The notes under the pieces: model-generated
The model's input: the letters and a program-made list of their open reading frames with translations, nothing else
Told to the model about the DNA's origin: nothing
Database searches by the model: none
NCBI GenBank assembly: GCA_003290165.1
Contig: QNQO01002069.1
Location: forward strand, 88,592 to 152,591
Source: Berberis thunbergii
Lineage: Eukaryota > Streptophyta > Magnoliopsida > Ranunculales > Berberidaceae
Direction of reading: 5' to 3'
Length of the DNA stretch: 64,000 bases
Made by a program: the position numbers and the translations under genes
Shown here: one piece after another, positions 21,709 through 33,147 of the stretch
Layout of the letters: each line of letters opens with the position of its first letter
How positions within the stretch are numbered: the first letter of the stretch is position 1

Positions 21709-22035
21709 TGTCAGGTTCAGACAAGTTTCTCAAAAGCAAAAAATGGATAGAAAGCAAATTGGATTGAATGGAAAGGAAAGATTACAAAATTCTCAGCTCC
21801 CAACAGGTGCTAAGCCTTACTTATCTCAGTTCTTGCATTTATTTTCTCTTCATCTCCTATTTAAAGAACAAATGTTCTAACAAAATTTTTTTTTCGCCAA
21901 TAAGAGATTTCCAACTATAAGTCCTACTAATAGAAAAAGGAATATTACTAAACTACCCTTCCTTTGAATTTGATTTTGGCACCTAACTTCCCGCTTTAAT
22001 TTTGCTACTTGTTTGCTGAATTTCAGGTCGTGATA
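21709..22035 (-). repeat. 3' LTR of gypsy-1
   Basis: 327 bp from TGTCAGG to GGTCGTGATA. Matches the two halves of the other LTR (27408-27511 and 29710-29895). The two copies differ by a block of about 36 bases and by scattered substitutions. Confidence 0.85.
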
Positions 22036-22064
22036 ATGCCTTTCCCTCAAAACCATCCTCGTCC

Positions 22065-22509
22065 TCAAGGATCAAAATTTGGAAACATGGCATGGATATG
22101 AGTTAGGTCTTCCCAAGTGGTCTCTTTAGAAGTCGAATTGGACCAATGGATCAAGACCTGAGTGACTGCACGATTGTGCCTGGGAATCAATCTTCTAGCT
22201 AGTATAGCCGTAGGCACAACTCTGAAATTTCCATGTGCATCTACTAGTGGCAGCAAAGGTGCAGGTATGATGGAGCTGCCTAGCTTTTATTTCAATTGAG
22301 ATATGTGGAACACATGATTTGAGATGGATAGAGTGGTTGTAGGTGGGAGACCCAGAAATGGAGGTTTGTATCCATATAAGGCTTGAAATAAAGTCGATTG
22401 AAGACTGGAATGGAACGTGGTATTGAACCAATATTCCGCCAAGTATAACCATCAAGACCATTGAATTGGTGCACCTCCTTTCATACATCGCAGGTTGGTT
22501 TCTAGACAT
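22065..22509 (-). pseudogene. gypsy-1 integrase C-terminus with chromodomain-like tail
   Basis: The last frame (22065-22256) reads LARRLIPRHNRAVTQVLIHW, then SKETTWEDLTHI and MFPNFDP. This is the VLIQW..EATWED..FP pattern that ends integrases of plant chromovirus-type gypsy elements and is thought to guide insertion into heterochromatin. The preceding stretch to 22509 is integrase C-terminal but frame-shifted and weakly conserved. Confidence 0.7.
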
Positions 22510-23136
22510 GCGTTGGCGTGTTTGTTTGTCTGTCTGTTTGGGGATGGTAGGAGGAGCTTAGAGTTAGCTTAGTACCCAATGCGGAGAAGAGGTCTTGCCA
22601 GAAGGCATTTATGAAGATTTTGTCCTTGTCAGATATGATGGTTATTGGTAAACCATAGAGTTTATAGATGTTTTGCAAGAAAAACTCAGCCACCATGGAA
22701 GCTGTATAGGGATGGGAGAGTGCTAAGAAGTGACTAAACTTGTTGAGTCTATCAACGACTACCAAGATGACTGTCTTATTGTGAGATGGGGGTAGTCCTT
22801 CAATAAAATCCAGGGATATATGCTGCCATGCTTGCTTTGGCATTGGTAATGGTTAGAGTAACCCATCGTTTGGAGATTGGTCTCCTTTATTTCTCTGACA
22901 GAAACACAATCTGTGACAAATTGCAATACTTGCATCTTCATTTTGGGCCAATAGAAATAGGACTTCAACCTCTGATAGGTTGCCTTAATCCCAGAGTGTC
23001 CACCAGTGGTAGAGTTGTGTATGGCAGCTAAAATATTGGATCTGAGAGCACCCATACAACCAATGTAGACGAGTCCCTTCTTTTTTAGGGTTCCATTCTG
23101 CAGCGTGAAACCAAAGACAGTTGTATTACTTACCAA
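22502..23136 (-). pseudogene. gypsy-1 integrase, zinc finger and core
   Basis: Minus-strand frames show TTGGHSGIKATYQRLKSYFY and WPKMKMQVLQFVTDC (HHCC finger region, second part weak), then the core: WQHISLDFIEGLPPSHNKTV with the first Asp and IISDKDKIFINAFWQDLF with the second. After YHPQTDRQT the expected Glu is not readable, because the frame is lost in a TGTTTGTCTGTCTGTTTG-type slippage tract near 22520-22540. Confidence 0.8.
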
Positions 23137-23193
23137 TAGTTGTTGTATTAGCTTTTGGGCAGAGTCATCTTGTCTATAGCTTGCTTGTACCTC

Positions 23194-23796
23194 CTATAGC
23201 CAAGTGGGTGTTACTGTAGATACAGCTAGGCTCTGAGACAACATATCAAATTTCCTGGATAATACATCAGCCATAATGTTTTCTGACCCCTTTTTGTAGC
23301 TAATTTCATAATAAAAGCCCATAATTTTAGCTAGCCATCTTTGTTGCATCATGGTTGCCACTTTTTGTGAAAGGAAGTACCTGATACTCTGATGATCTGT
23401 AAATATAAAAAACTTTGAACCCAACAAATACGATCTCCATTTTTGAATACTCAATACTATAGCTAATAGTTTTTTTTCATAAGTTGATAGGGTTAGGTGT
23501 CTTGGGCTGAGAGCCTTGCTGAAGTAGGCAATGGGCCTGCCTTGTTGAGAAAGAATAGCTCCTATTCCCTGATTGCAAGGGTCTGTTTCCAATATAAAGG
23601 GCAGCTTGAAGTCTGGCAAAGATAACACAGGTGCTTGGCACAGGGTCTGCTTCAATAAGTTGAAAGCATCTGTTTGTTCTTGAGTCCATGTGAAAGAGAC
23701 TTTCTTTAATAAGTTGGTTAAAGGCTGAGCAATGCTACCATAATTCCTTATAAACTTCTTGTAATACCCCGTCAATCCAAGAAAGCCTATCAATTG
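23194..23796 (-). pseudogene. gypsy-1 reverse transcriptase end and RNase H
   Basis: The minus strand reads LIGFLGLTGYYKKFIRNYG (end of the reverse transcriptase domain), FTWTQEQTDAFNLLKQ, then RNase H with LPFILETDPCNQGIGAILSQ, RPIAYFSKALSPR, STYEKKLLAIVLSIQKW, FIFTDHQSIRYFLSQK and ENIMADVLSRK. The family order is complete and open here. Upstream the domain is interrupted by the hAT element at 23805-24880 and resumes at 24889. Confidence 0.85.
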
Positions 23797-23804
23797 CTTA
23801 AGAG

Positions 23805-24880
23805 TAGGGGTGGGCACGGGACGGGATGGGACGAGATATACTCATCCCTATCCCATCCCGACCTCATCCCATCCCAAACGGGTTCGGGACGGGACGGGAT
23901 TGGACGGGATCAGCGTGTTGCCTGTGAGTGCAATATCTAATTCACATTTACAATCTAAGCTTTGTTTCCTCTCTACAAATACTTCAACTTTCAACTCCAT
24001 TTGCATGTCCCCTCTTCAACCATGGCTAGCATATCATCTGAATCTCCATTTCTTTTTCTTCTTATGATCCTGGCTGTCCTATCTCACTTGGCTAATCTTT
24101 CTCTTTGCTACCAACAAGAAAGTTTGAGAATCGATCTAGTCCATCGAGATTCACCACTTTTTCCTTTTTACAGTGCTTCAGCTACAAAGTCAAACTGGTT
24201 CATAAATGCAATGTTGTGTACCAATGGCCTTCGTGGGTCGTCTTCAGGTCAAGGAATCTACTTGGTAAAAATCTTTATTGGTAATCGACCTTCTCAAGTC
24301 TTACTTGCTGTGGATACACAGACTATGCTGTCATGGATCCAATATCAGCCTTGTCAAAACTGTTACAAGCATAATGCCTCCAAAAAATCTTCTACTTATA
24401 AGGAAGTGCCTTGCTGGTCCAATTTATGTCCACACTCATGTATAGACAATAGAAGCAAGTCTTGTGTATACCAAGCATCCTATTCTGGTAACTGATACAC
24501 TTCTAGAACAATTCTAGCTGATAATTTGATCATTGTTTTGGCAAGTGGTCAGTCTATTGCTTTTCCAGAATTCATACTTGGGTGTGGTCATAACAACAGT
24601 AGTTCTTCAAACATTTCTTAAAGTAGCATTTCTGTTACCATTGCAAACACCATGAGTTTATGTCAGTCATCCGTAAGTTTATATGAATAAAAATAAATAA
24701 AAATATTAATAATAAATATTAAAAAATTAGCTCGGGACGGGATTGAAAATCTTCATCCCATCCCATTCTAGATTGGGACGGGATGAAATTATTCAATCCC
24801 ATTAAGACCCAAAAAAATCGGGACGAGACTGGTCGGGATCGGGACATGATCGAGATCGCGGGATGGGATGTCCACCCCTA
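23805..24880. mobile_element. Non-autonomous hAT with captured aspartyl-protease fragment
   Basis: 1,076 bp with inverted ends TAGGGGTGGGCAC and TAGGGGTGGACAT (reverse complement of the right end) and a perfect 8-bp target duplication CTTAAGAG (23797-23804 and 24881-24888). Subterminal arrays of CGGGACGGGA / TCCCATCCC flank the cargo at about 23818-23910 and 24730-24868. The cargo is part of a plant A1-type aspartyl protease gene in plus orientation. Removing the element and one target copy restores the gypsy-1 frame (STLK to QLIG). It shares the TAGGGGTG tip with the element at 3399-4620. Confidence 0.92.
24022..24680 (+). pseudogene. Captured CDR1-like aspartyl protease fragment
   Basis: ATG at 24022 (MASISSESPFLFLLMILAVL) opens a signal peptide, then LRIDLVHRDSPLFPFYSAS, IYLVKIFIGNRPSQVLLAVD, CQNCYKHNASKKSSTYKEVP and SKSCVYQASYSGN before a stop at 24495. 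After it the frame still reads SGQSIAFPEFILGCGHNN. This is the N-terminal half of plant nepenthesin/CDR1-type A1 proteases, secreted enzymes often linked to defence. The catalytic Asp-Thr-Gly is changed to Asp-Thr-Gln, and the region between signal peptide and IYLVKI is shortened, so no protease activity is expected. Confidence 0.8.
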
Positions 24881-24888
24881 CTTAAGAG

Positions 24889-25420
24889 TGGAAGGAGTTG
24901 GCCAATCTCTCATCGCTTCAATCTTGCTAGGATCAGCTTCTACGCCCTGTTTACTGACTATATGGCCCAATTCCAACTTAGCTTGTGCAAATGAGCATTT
25001 GGAGAGTTTTGCATAGAGTTGATGCTTCCTAAGTGTGGAAAAAGCCAAACGAAGGTGGGTGATGTGTTGTTCTAAGGTATGGCTATATATGAGAATGTCA
25101 TAAAAAAAAAGACTAGCATGAATTTTCTGAGGTAAGGTTGGAAATGTTCATGAGGGCTTGGAAGGTGGTGGGTGCATTGGTGAGGCCAAATGGCATTACC
25201 TTAAACTCAAAGTGTCTATGGTGTGTCTTAAAAATAGTCTTATGAATGTCATTGGGGTGAACCAGTATTTGGTGGTATCCTAACCTCAGATCCATCTTTG
25301 TAAAAATAGAAGCTCCATGAAGTTCATCAAGCAATTCATCTATCAAGGGCATAGGAAATTTATCCTTAATTGTAATCTCATTGAGTTTCCTATAGTCAAC
25401 ACAAAATCGCCATGATCTGT
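24889..25420 (-). pseudogene. gypsy-1 reverse transcriptase, N-terminal and palm part
   Basis: The minus strand reads [13 protein letters not shown] sequence near 25380-25420 (decayed), [38 protein letters not shown] and [20 protein letters not shown]. Then at about 25080-25125 comes a broken active site: the usual FDDIL box reads FFFYDILIYS because of changes in a T run. Next are QLYAKLSKCSFAQAKLELGH and SKQGVEADPSKIEAMRDW. The loss of one catalytic Asp would abolish activity. Confidence 0.8.
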
Positions 25421-25648
25421 CTTTTTTTACTTACTAATAGGATTGGGGCTGCATATGGGCTATGTGAGTGTTGTATCAAGCCCGCCTCCATTATTTCTTT
25501 GATTAGTGTTTCAATTACAATTTTTTTTTGGCAAATAGGTTACCTTGTAGGGGCTTTGAGAAGGAGGGTTGGTTCCACTTTTGAGAGGTATTTTATGGTC
25601 TAATGGTCTAATAGGTGGAAGTTCATAGGGTGTCTTGAATATATATTG

Positions 25649-26068
25649 CTACTCATTGATGAGGGAGGCAACCATAGGAGGTGGTGTGACACGTCTTGAT
25701 GTATCTGATATGGCAAATAGGTGCCCTATAAATGATGGTGTATGTTTCATTAGGAATTTGGAGAATCCTTTAGTTTCCATCAGACATAAGGATCCATTGC
25801 CAGTGACTCCTTGAAGGGTCACTTGTTTTCCATGGATGCTCAAGGTAAGCTGTAACTTGTAGAGGTTGATGGTGATGTCCCCAAATGTTTTCAGCCAGTC
25901 ATCTCCTAAAATCATGTCGTATCCTCCGAGTGGTAGCAATCTCACACTTCCCTTAATGAGAATTCCCTTCATTGACCATTGTAAGTCATCACATATTGCA
26001 TTGCTTAGAAGCTGTTGCCCATTAGCCACTTCCACTATCATTTTTGCGGTGTCATAATGGTAGGCCAT
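25649..26068 (-). pseudogene. gypsy-1 protease region
   Basis: The minus-strand frame includes KMIVEVANGQQLLSNAICDD and LPLGGYDMILGDDWLKTFG, the block after the aspartic protease active site in chromovirus-type gypsy polyproteins (YDxILGxDWL). The active-site Asp block itself falls upstream (about 26080-26200) in a disrupted stretch and is not readable. Confidence 0.75.
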
Positions 26069-26219
26069 TTGGTTTCCTTGATGATGTTTGGGTCTATGAA
26101 TAAGTGAGTGTTTCCTGTGTTGAGATGTGTTTCTTCTTGAGGATCCCTCCTAGTAATATGGTATTACTTGCCATACTCCCATGGATAGCATGGAAAGATA
26201 TCTCCATATCATACTAGAT

Positions 26220-27084
26220 TTATTGAACCAAATTTTCAGTGTCTAAGGAAGTTCCATACTCATTCTCAGTCCCTTCATCTTCAGGAATCAACATGTACAG
26301 ATGTTGCTGCTTGCAAAGATGTTCTCGTCGGTATTGTTCCTCGCAATTATAACATAGTCCCCTTTCTCTGCTAATCTTCAATTGGGTGGGTGTGAGTCTC
26401 CTGATAGGTGGGGTAGTGAATGATGTCCAGTTTTGGTTGTTGTGAGTGTTTGAGTAGGTTTTCTTAGGATTGCTCATTTCCTTGTTGGCATTGAAGTTCG
26501 AATGAGGTTGTGAATGACGGAAGTTGGTGATCCTTGGAGTTGTGTAATTGGAGGACGTATAATTGTAGTTCTTGGCTGTCTGAGTTATTGGTTGAGTGTT
26601 CTTGTTGGTGGAATTTTTTTTTTAGTATTGATGCTTCATGCATTCTGGCTAGTGAAAACGGCTTGAGAGACATTATTTGGTTTAAACAATTGCACCAAAG
26701 CCTTAATATCAGGTTGGAGTCATCCAGATGTTGATTGTGAGTGAGTATTAGTGACCTAAGTTCCTCAAATCGGTCATAATACTTTGTTACAGTAGATCCT
26801 TGTTGCAATTTGTTAAAGGAATCTACGTAGTTGTCTAGTGAAAGGTCCTCAAATTGATCACACAGGTCATTCATGAATTGATTCCACAGAAAATTGTTTT
26901 TCCCTACTTGGTAATCTAAGAACCAAGCATCAACTCTCCCACTGAAATGGATTGAAGCCATAGCCACCTTGTTTTCTTCTAGGATGCTGTAGAATTGAAA
27001 ATACCTCTGACATTTTTTTAACCAAGACCTAGGGTTTGAGCCATCGAATTGGGGAAATTCAATTCTAGGGTTCCTTGAGTACAT
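26220..27084 (-). pseudogene. gypsy-1 gag
   Basis: Two overlapping minus-strand frames: 26464-27084 (PRIEFPQFDGSNPRSWLKKC, YFQFYSILEENKVAMASIHF, VTKYYDRFEELRSLI), a Ty3/gypsy gag core, and 26220-26477 with the CCHC knuckle CYNCEEQYRREHLCK. A frameshift separates them. Upstream to the LTR (27085-27390) is the decayed leader/N-terminus without clear content. Confidence 0.85.
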
Positions 27085-27407
27085 ACCAGTGATTCTGGGA
27101 GAGAGGACGGTGGATCTGATCTGAGGAAGTCAGATTTGGAGTTGCTAAAGAGACATTTGAGCTCGTCGATCCAACTCTTCCATGCATGGGTTGCAGCAGT
27201 TTCATCAGCTATTCGAGCTTGTTTTCGATCATCTTTTCCATTGATTCATTCGATTGACTCATCTTCCTCAACTCTGATTTAATAGCTTCCACCTGGTTGG
27301 TGTTACCAACCTGATACTTCTTAGTTTCTCTCATGAAGATTTCCATTTCTTTTGCCCTCGTTTCCATTCTCCTTTAAGTTCTGATCACCAGCATTCTGAT
27401 ACCAATT

Positions 27408-29895
27408 GTCAGGTTCTGACAAGTTTCTCAAGAACAGAAAAAGGATAGAAGGCAAATTAGATTGAATGGAAAGGAAAGATTACAAAACTCTCATCTCCCA
27501 ACAGGTACTAACAGGGGGGTATTCAATCATGTATTTTAATAGATTCTGAAAGATTTTAAAGTCCATTAAAATATAGGGGTATTCAATTAAGGATTTAAAA
27601 CAATACAATGAAATCTAGGGGTATTCAAATATAGATTTTAAATGATTGTTTTATAAAAATCATGAGGTATTCAATCAAGGATTTTAAACAATACAATGAA
27701 ATCTAGGGGTATTCAAACAGCAGTGGATTTTAATAGATTTGTTGACTTAATAGACTTTGAAGGACTTTGAAGGATTTATGTGTGAAAGATATAAATATCT
27801 AAGTCCTTTTCAAATCTGGCCTATTACCCTCGGATTTCAATTTCATCACTTGTCTCCACCACTGTTCTATTCTGTTCTCTCTCTTTGAGATTTGCAGCAG
27901 CAGAATCAAAAATGGAGAATTCGATGGCTTTCAATTCTGCCACAGAGATTTTCTTCTTCTAGGGTTTCTCTCTCTTTATTCTTCACAACAGTTGTTCGGA
28001 AAGCAAGTAAGGTTTCTCTCACTCAATTTTCAACTGTTAAGAGGAATCCACCTTGCTTTCTTCCAGTCTCGCAATTTCAATTTCTAGGGTTTTGGGGGGA
28101 TTTTGTGTTTGTTTTGGTTTTGGTTTTGTGATTGATTTGAGTTGGGTTGCTTGGTGTGAATTGGAAGAGTTTTTTGGAGTGGAGTTGAAATTGAAGTGAT
28201 GGGGACCATTGTTTTGATGTTTTGATTGCTTGATCTTTGTTTTAGTTATGGTTTTGGTGTTTGGTTGGTTGGATTTGAGAATTTTTAGTTGGGAATGATG
28301 GTTGATTGTGTTTTTGTGTCAATTTTGTGTTTTTTGTTGGATTTTGGAGTTTGGGTATGATGCTTTGATGGAGGATTTTGGTATTTGGCATGAATTTGGG
28401 TGAAATGAATACATGCTAGTTGTTGTGTCTATATAATTTGTACTGTTCAAGGGTTTGGAATTGATTTTGTGGAGTTTGGGTGTTCAATTGCGCATGCATG
28501 CAACTTCACGGGCAACAACGTTATGTGCGGTTTCAGTGTTGGAGTAGAGGAAGGAGGTTGATACAGATCTGGAAAATTATTGGCCAAAGACGAAATACTT
28601 GGCTTTGAAATGTTAAGAAATCCCAAGAAATTCAAGAAAATGGAGGATCCATGCAGGGCAGGTCGACTGAGAAGTTAGATGAGGTTTTCTAGTTAAATTT
28701 TGCTAATTAGGAACTTCTCTTGGCATTGTTTCAGTTGTTGCTATTAATGCATTGAGTTGCCCTTTGCAGTTTAACAGAGATCCAATTCCAAACATCTTTC
28801 TCTTTGCATTAGATAAAAAATTTAGAATTTCTTGTTTCTGATCCTGCCAAATGAGGAAAGTTGTCACTTTTGTCGGTGTTTGGGATATTTGACTGAAGAG
28901 AGATTGTGGTTGTTAGTTTGTCCAATAGTGGGGGCATGGCCATTTTGTAAGACAAGAGGACTAATACTTTCTCCGAGCCGTTTGTAGAGAACATGGAATG
29001 ACTATTCTTTGGTGTTTGTTCTTCAGAAAATGATCTTTCAAATGTTGGTAGATCATGTGTTATTTGTTTTGTTTTTTGCTGTCTTATTTTTGTTTTGTGG
29101 AGGACGTTTGGTGGTAGTCTTAGTAGACTAGATTTACTTATGTTAAATATGGTGGATTGGTGGGAGGTTAATCAAGAAGATTAGGAGATATAAATGACTT
29201 ACTTTACATGATCGAATAATTTGGAGAATATGGCTCATCCTCAATTCCAAACTTACAATCTTTTGGGTAATTGTGACTTGGATGAGATTTCTCATTATGT
29301 TCAAAATAGTGATTTTCCATGCATGGGTCTCATAATCAGTTTCATCTGTGACCATTTGCTGTGGTTGAAGAAGACAAGGAGGAAAGCTCTTCTTGCTTTA
29401 GTGGAGAAGATCAAGGAAGGTGAGACCGAGTGTTGCTTCCCGCAATCCATACACTGTGAGTTGTTCAAAGCACTTTATTTTGCCAATAAGAATAATAGAA
29501 ATCCATAACAATCCTTTATAAAATTCAGAAAATCCAATAATAAAAATCCATTAAAATCTAGTGGATTCTGTAAATTTCACAAAATCCAGTCACTTAAAAT
29601 ACATCAAAGTTCAGTGGATTCTGTAAACTCCTTTGAAATATTTTAAAATCCATGAGATTTAAAGTCTTTCGGACTCTATTAAAATCCATGATTGAATACC
29701 CCCATGTAAGCCTTACTTATCTCAGTTCTTGCGTTTCTCTTCTCTTCCACTCCTTTTTAAAGAACAAATGTTCTAACAGAATTTTGTTTTGCTCAATCAG
29801 AGATTTACTAAACTACCCTTCCTTTGAATTTGATTTTGGCGCCTAACTTTCTGCTTTAATTCTGCTACTTGTTTGCTGAATCTCAGGTCGTGACA
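27408..29895 (-). repeat. 5' LTR of gypsy-1, split by another element
   Basis: The LTR halves are 27408-27511 and 29710-29895; the gap is the PIF/Harbinger-like element. Joining them gives the same order as the 3' LTR at 21709-22035. It ends TGACA directly before the GTATC target copy. Confidence 0.85.
27512..29706. mobile_element. PIF/Harbinger-like non-autonomous element in the gypsy-1 LTR
   Basis: 2,195 bp with about 42-bp terminal inverted repeats, CAGGGGGGTATTCAATCATG on the left and CATGGGGGTATTCAATCATG on the right in reverse complement. Only four mismatches occur over 42 bases. The 3-bp target duplication is TAA (27509-27511 and 29707-29709), typical of PIF/Harbinger. The left subterminal region repeats GGGGTATTCAA four or more times (27512-27720), with TTTAAAACAATACAATGAAA copies. 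The interior (27800-29620) is gene-like but unrecognised: a CT-rich leader at 27840-27895, an ATG at 27911 opening a short frame, and a 95-codon frame at 29221-29508 containing LGNCDLDEISHYVQNSDFPC. No DDE transposase was seen. Confidence 0.82.
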
Positions 29896-29900
29896 GTATC

Positions 29901-31059
29901 TCAATTTCTTTCTATTTACTTTCTTGATTTCTACTATTAATCTTTGTTTGAGTTTTGCAATCGATGAACAGTTTGTTTAATTTATTGGTTGAATTTAATG
30001 ATTGTTTGTGCTCTAATGTCAATCTACGAGTTTAGGTATTTGTACAGTTGTTTGTATTAATGTGAATCGAAGTTTTGCTAGTTTTAGGGATTTGTACAGT
30101 TGTTTGTATTAATGCCAAACAAACATTCAATACTTTCCATCCATACTCATGTCTGTAGATACATTAGTTGTATGTAGATGAAACTCATGTCTGTGTGCAG
30201 CATGCAGGACAGATCAATTAGGTATATAGTTTAGGATTAACTAGTCTTATTGTTCAATTAAGTCTATTTAGTGGTTTACAAGCAATGGGGAATAGTTTAT
30301 GTATACACAGAAGATTAGTTTGTATGTATTAAAGATGCAGAGTGAATGTAAAAAAAGGGATATGTTGGGCCAGAAAGCTTGAAGAAGGCACATCAAAAGC
30401 TTTGTATCTCAACCCAGAGTTCTTGTTGTTTATCATTTCCAACACACCCAATTCAAAATTTCTCAATGTTCCTGTCATATGAAAATTTGCAGTTATTCTA
30501 TACTCTCATTGGAACATTGCAACCCAAATATTTCTATGCCCAGACTAATAGAGATGGCCTTTGAAACATTAATTTAATTCCTTTCTCATAGCGTACTGAA
30601 TGATGTGATACTAAATTGGAACTTGGTGGATACGTCAATTTTAGCATTTAAATTATGGAAAGCAAAGGCTCTATCTTCTTTCTAGATCAGCTAGAGTAAT
30701 GCTTCATTAGTTCCATCCTTTAATAGGTTGGATTTATTTGTGTTCAACAGACCTCCTTTCCCATAGTTTGGTTTCATTTTTTTGAAATCTATAACTATGG
30801 GGTGTCAGGTGACTTGGATCTTCTACCTATTATAAATTGTCTACATACATCACTGAAGAAATTGTAATGGATTTGCTGTAGATAATAGAACCTTCAGTAC
30901 TCATCTAAGATAGTAGTTCCTCTCTCATATCCTTTGCAGCATTTACCATTTCCTTCACCGGATATCAGCATAAAAAACTTATTTTCTAAACTAGATAAAC
31001 GTAATGGTTTGTCTATGCTGCATTATAATTTTTGTCTCTTCTAACATCCAATTCTCCAG
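29901..31059. other. CACTA-2 interior between SGT1 and ligase fragments
   Basis: AT-rich DNA beginning like an SGT1 intron. No further SGT1 exon was recognised. A direct repeat containing TTTGTACAGTTGTTTGTATT is present at about 30040 and 30085. At 30807-30860, GDLDLLP and INCLHT may be the remnant of a ligase exon upstream of the clear ones, but this is weak. Confidence 0.4.
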
Positions 31060-31529
31060 GTATACTCGAATACTCCTGCAAATTTTGACTTCAAACTTGA
31101 AAGGTATTTGACGAGATGTCTATTTATTTTTTCTCTTAGTTTTACTTGATTATGGCCTATCACCTCTGGCACTTTGCAGCCTTCCCCAAAGTTTCTGCTC
31201 CTTGCCTGAATTTGCAGATCACTTAGCATCTACTGTGGACATTGTATTCCCTGTTATACATGGCCGCTTTGGTGAAAATGAGGGCATCAAGGTTTGATTT
31301 TGACAGAACTTAAAAAATCAATATAAAACATTCAAGATAATAATTTGGGATTCTTCTCAAGTATAAAAACTTTGAATTATTTCAGGTGGGGTTTTCTAGG
31401 AGCTATTGGAGAAAGCAAACATTCCATTTGTTGGAACACCATCAAATGATTTTTTTTTTTTTTTTGAAAGGCAAGCGTGGGGGTTTATATGGCCTCCCCA
31501 GACCACTGAAAATAAGGAATTAAGATTTG

Positions 31530-31990
31530 TTACATTCGAGAGTATTTTCTACCTCTAGCATCATCAAATACAATCTTTTTGATGTCTTCCGCAACGGAGC
31601 TTGGAATGATCTCCACAAACTCATGATTAGAAAGAAGCTTAGCTAACTTATCTGCTGCTTGATTTGTTTCCCTTACTGCATGCATTACCCTGCACCCTAC
31701 AAACTTCTTCATGTCCTCCCTGATACGCCTAGCAGTATGAATTGCTTCCCATGGAGGAGCTTTAGTGGTAGTAAGGTACTTAAAAGCATTGCTTGAGTCC
31801 ATACTAAGCTCCACTCTCTGGAAATCATGTCTGCGGGCTAGCTTGATGCCCAACTCAATCCCCTGTAGCTCATGCAAAATGACTGTTCGTGCTCTTTGGG
31901 ACCCAGCTGCAACTGCCACCACCAGTCCTTCATGGTCCCTGATCAAGGCACCATAACCCCCCTAGCACATGTCAGAGAACCATCCGTATT
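31530..31990 (-). pseudogene. LINE-B RNase H domain and 3' end
   Basis: The minus strand reads VNTDGSLTC (first Asp), then after a one-base loss in a G run the frame ALIRDHEGLVVAVAAGSQRA, VILHELQGIELGIKLARRHD (Glu), ELSMDSSNAFKYL (Asp) and RETNQAADKLAK (last Asp). This is the plant LINE RNase H, which removes RNA after first-strand synthesis. The domain is well preserved except for the frameshift near 31963. Confidence 0.85.
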
Positions 31991-32020
31991 AACTTTTACC
32001 AATCCTTGTTCAGACCGCTG

Positions 32021-33147
32021 CTAAGCATGCCAAGTGCTAGTGCATATATGAAATTGAGCTCCAATTCTCCATTTGTCAAATAGCTTTCTATTGTCAGCAT
32101 TGTCTTCTACTTGAAGATCCAGGACTGAAGCTTGTAATCTGACATCTTCAATGACCTTTGGAACTAGTTCAATGGCTTCTTTGAACTTGGACTGGAATAC
32201 TCTGCAATTCCTCTCAGTCCATAAATGGTAACCCATTGCATTCAAAGCTAGTTTTTTTACCACAGTGCTTGGTGATTTACCAGTAAACTTCATCTCACAC
32301 CATTTCCATTCTGTTGTCCAATCCATAGGCTGATGCCTGTATCCTAGGTGCAAAAGAATACGTGACCATACAAAACTTGAATACCTACATTTGAAGAATA
32401 GGTGCTCTTCGACTACAAAGAGAGCAAACTGAACTAGTTACGATCCTCCATTTTTCCAGCTTATCTTGGGTCTTAAGAGCCTTATGCAAAACAAGCTAAG
32501 TGATGAAACTATGTCTAGGAATCCTTCCAGGAACCACACCAGTTTGGACCAAGAAACCGGTTGTGATCTCTGTCTCATTTTCTGGTAAGCACTTTTATTG
32601 GAAAACTCTCCTTCTTGACCCCCCATCCAAATGATTTCATCTTTGTACTCATTGTTTATTTCCACCGAGCCATGTTCTTCATAAATATCAACAATATTTG
32701 TTCTTTCATTCATTCTTGTGTTCCATCTGTTATCTGTGATAAGAGCACTAACTGTGTCATTGCGATGAAACACTGAATGGTATGTAAGTTGCTGGGGGAA
32801 TATGTTAATAAGTATACCCAATGGGTGCCATGGATCTTTCCATAAATGAGTTCCCTTCCCATCTCCAATTGAGTGAACAATAAGCGAATTGGCCTGCACT
32901 CTAGATTTAAGATTATTACGCCAACACTAGGAAGACTCACTTGGAGTGTCCATGATCCAGAAATGTTTGTCTCTGATTAAGATTGCTTTGGTCCACTTTA
33001 CCCATAGATTATTCTTACTAGATACGATATTCCACACATGGCGCATCATGGCAGCTTTGTTTGAAGTTTCAATACACCTAATTCCCAAGCCTCCTTCATT
33101 ATAAGGTCTACATACTCGTTGCCAGTTCACCATAGGTGTCTTTGTGT
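32021..33147 (-). pseudogene. LINE-B linker after reverse transcriptase (zf-RVT region)
   Basis: The minus strand from 33147 reads MVNWQRVCRPYNEGGLGIRC, WNIVSSKNNLWVKW, then IWMGGQEGEFSNKSAYQKMR (zf-RVT-type block, 32600-32640), and VKKLALNAMGYHLWTERNCR with VFQSKF near 32170-32260. These are the standard blocks between reverse transcriptase and RNase H in plant LINEs. Frame breaks occur at about 32930 and 32400-32440. It joins the reverse transcriptase across CACTA-3 in frame. Confidence 0.8.

Larger units (their letters stand above)
21709..29895 (-). mobile_element. Chromovirus-type Ty3/gypsy element (gypsy-1) in CACTA-2
   Basis: LTRs begin TGTCAGGTTC at 21709 and 27408 (plus strand), and the target duplication is GTATC (21704-21708 and 29896-29900). 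Read on the minus strand: 5' LTR, primer binding site TGGTATCAGAATGC (27391-27404; iMet type), gag, protease, reverse transcriptase, RNase H, integrase with a chromodomain-like tail, 3' LTR. This is the gypsy order. The 5' LTR is split by a PIF/Harbinger-like element and the reverse transcriptase by a hAT element. LTRs are short, about 0.3 kb. Frameshifts and active-site changes make it non-autonomous. Confidence 0.92.
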
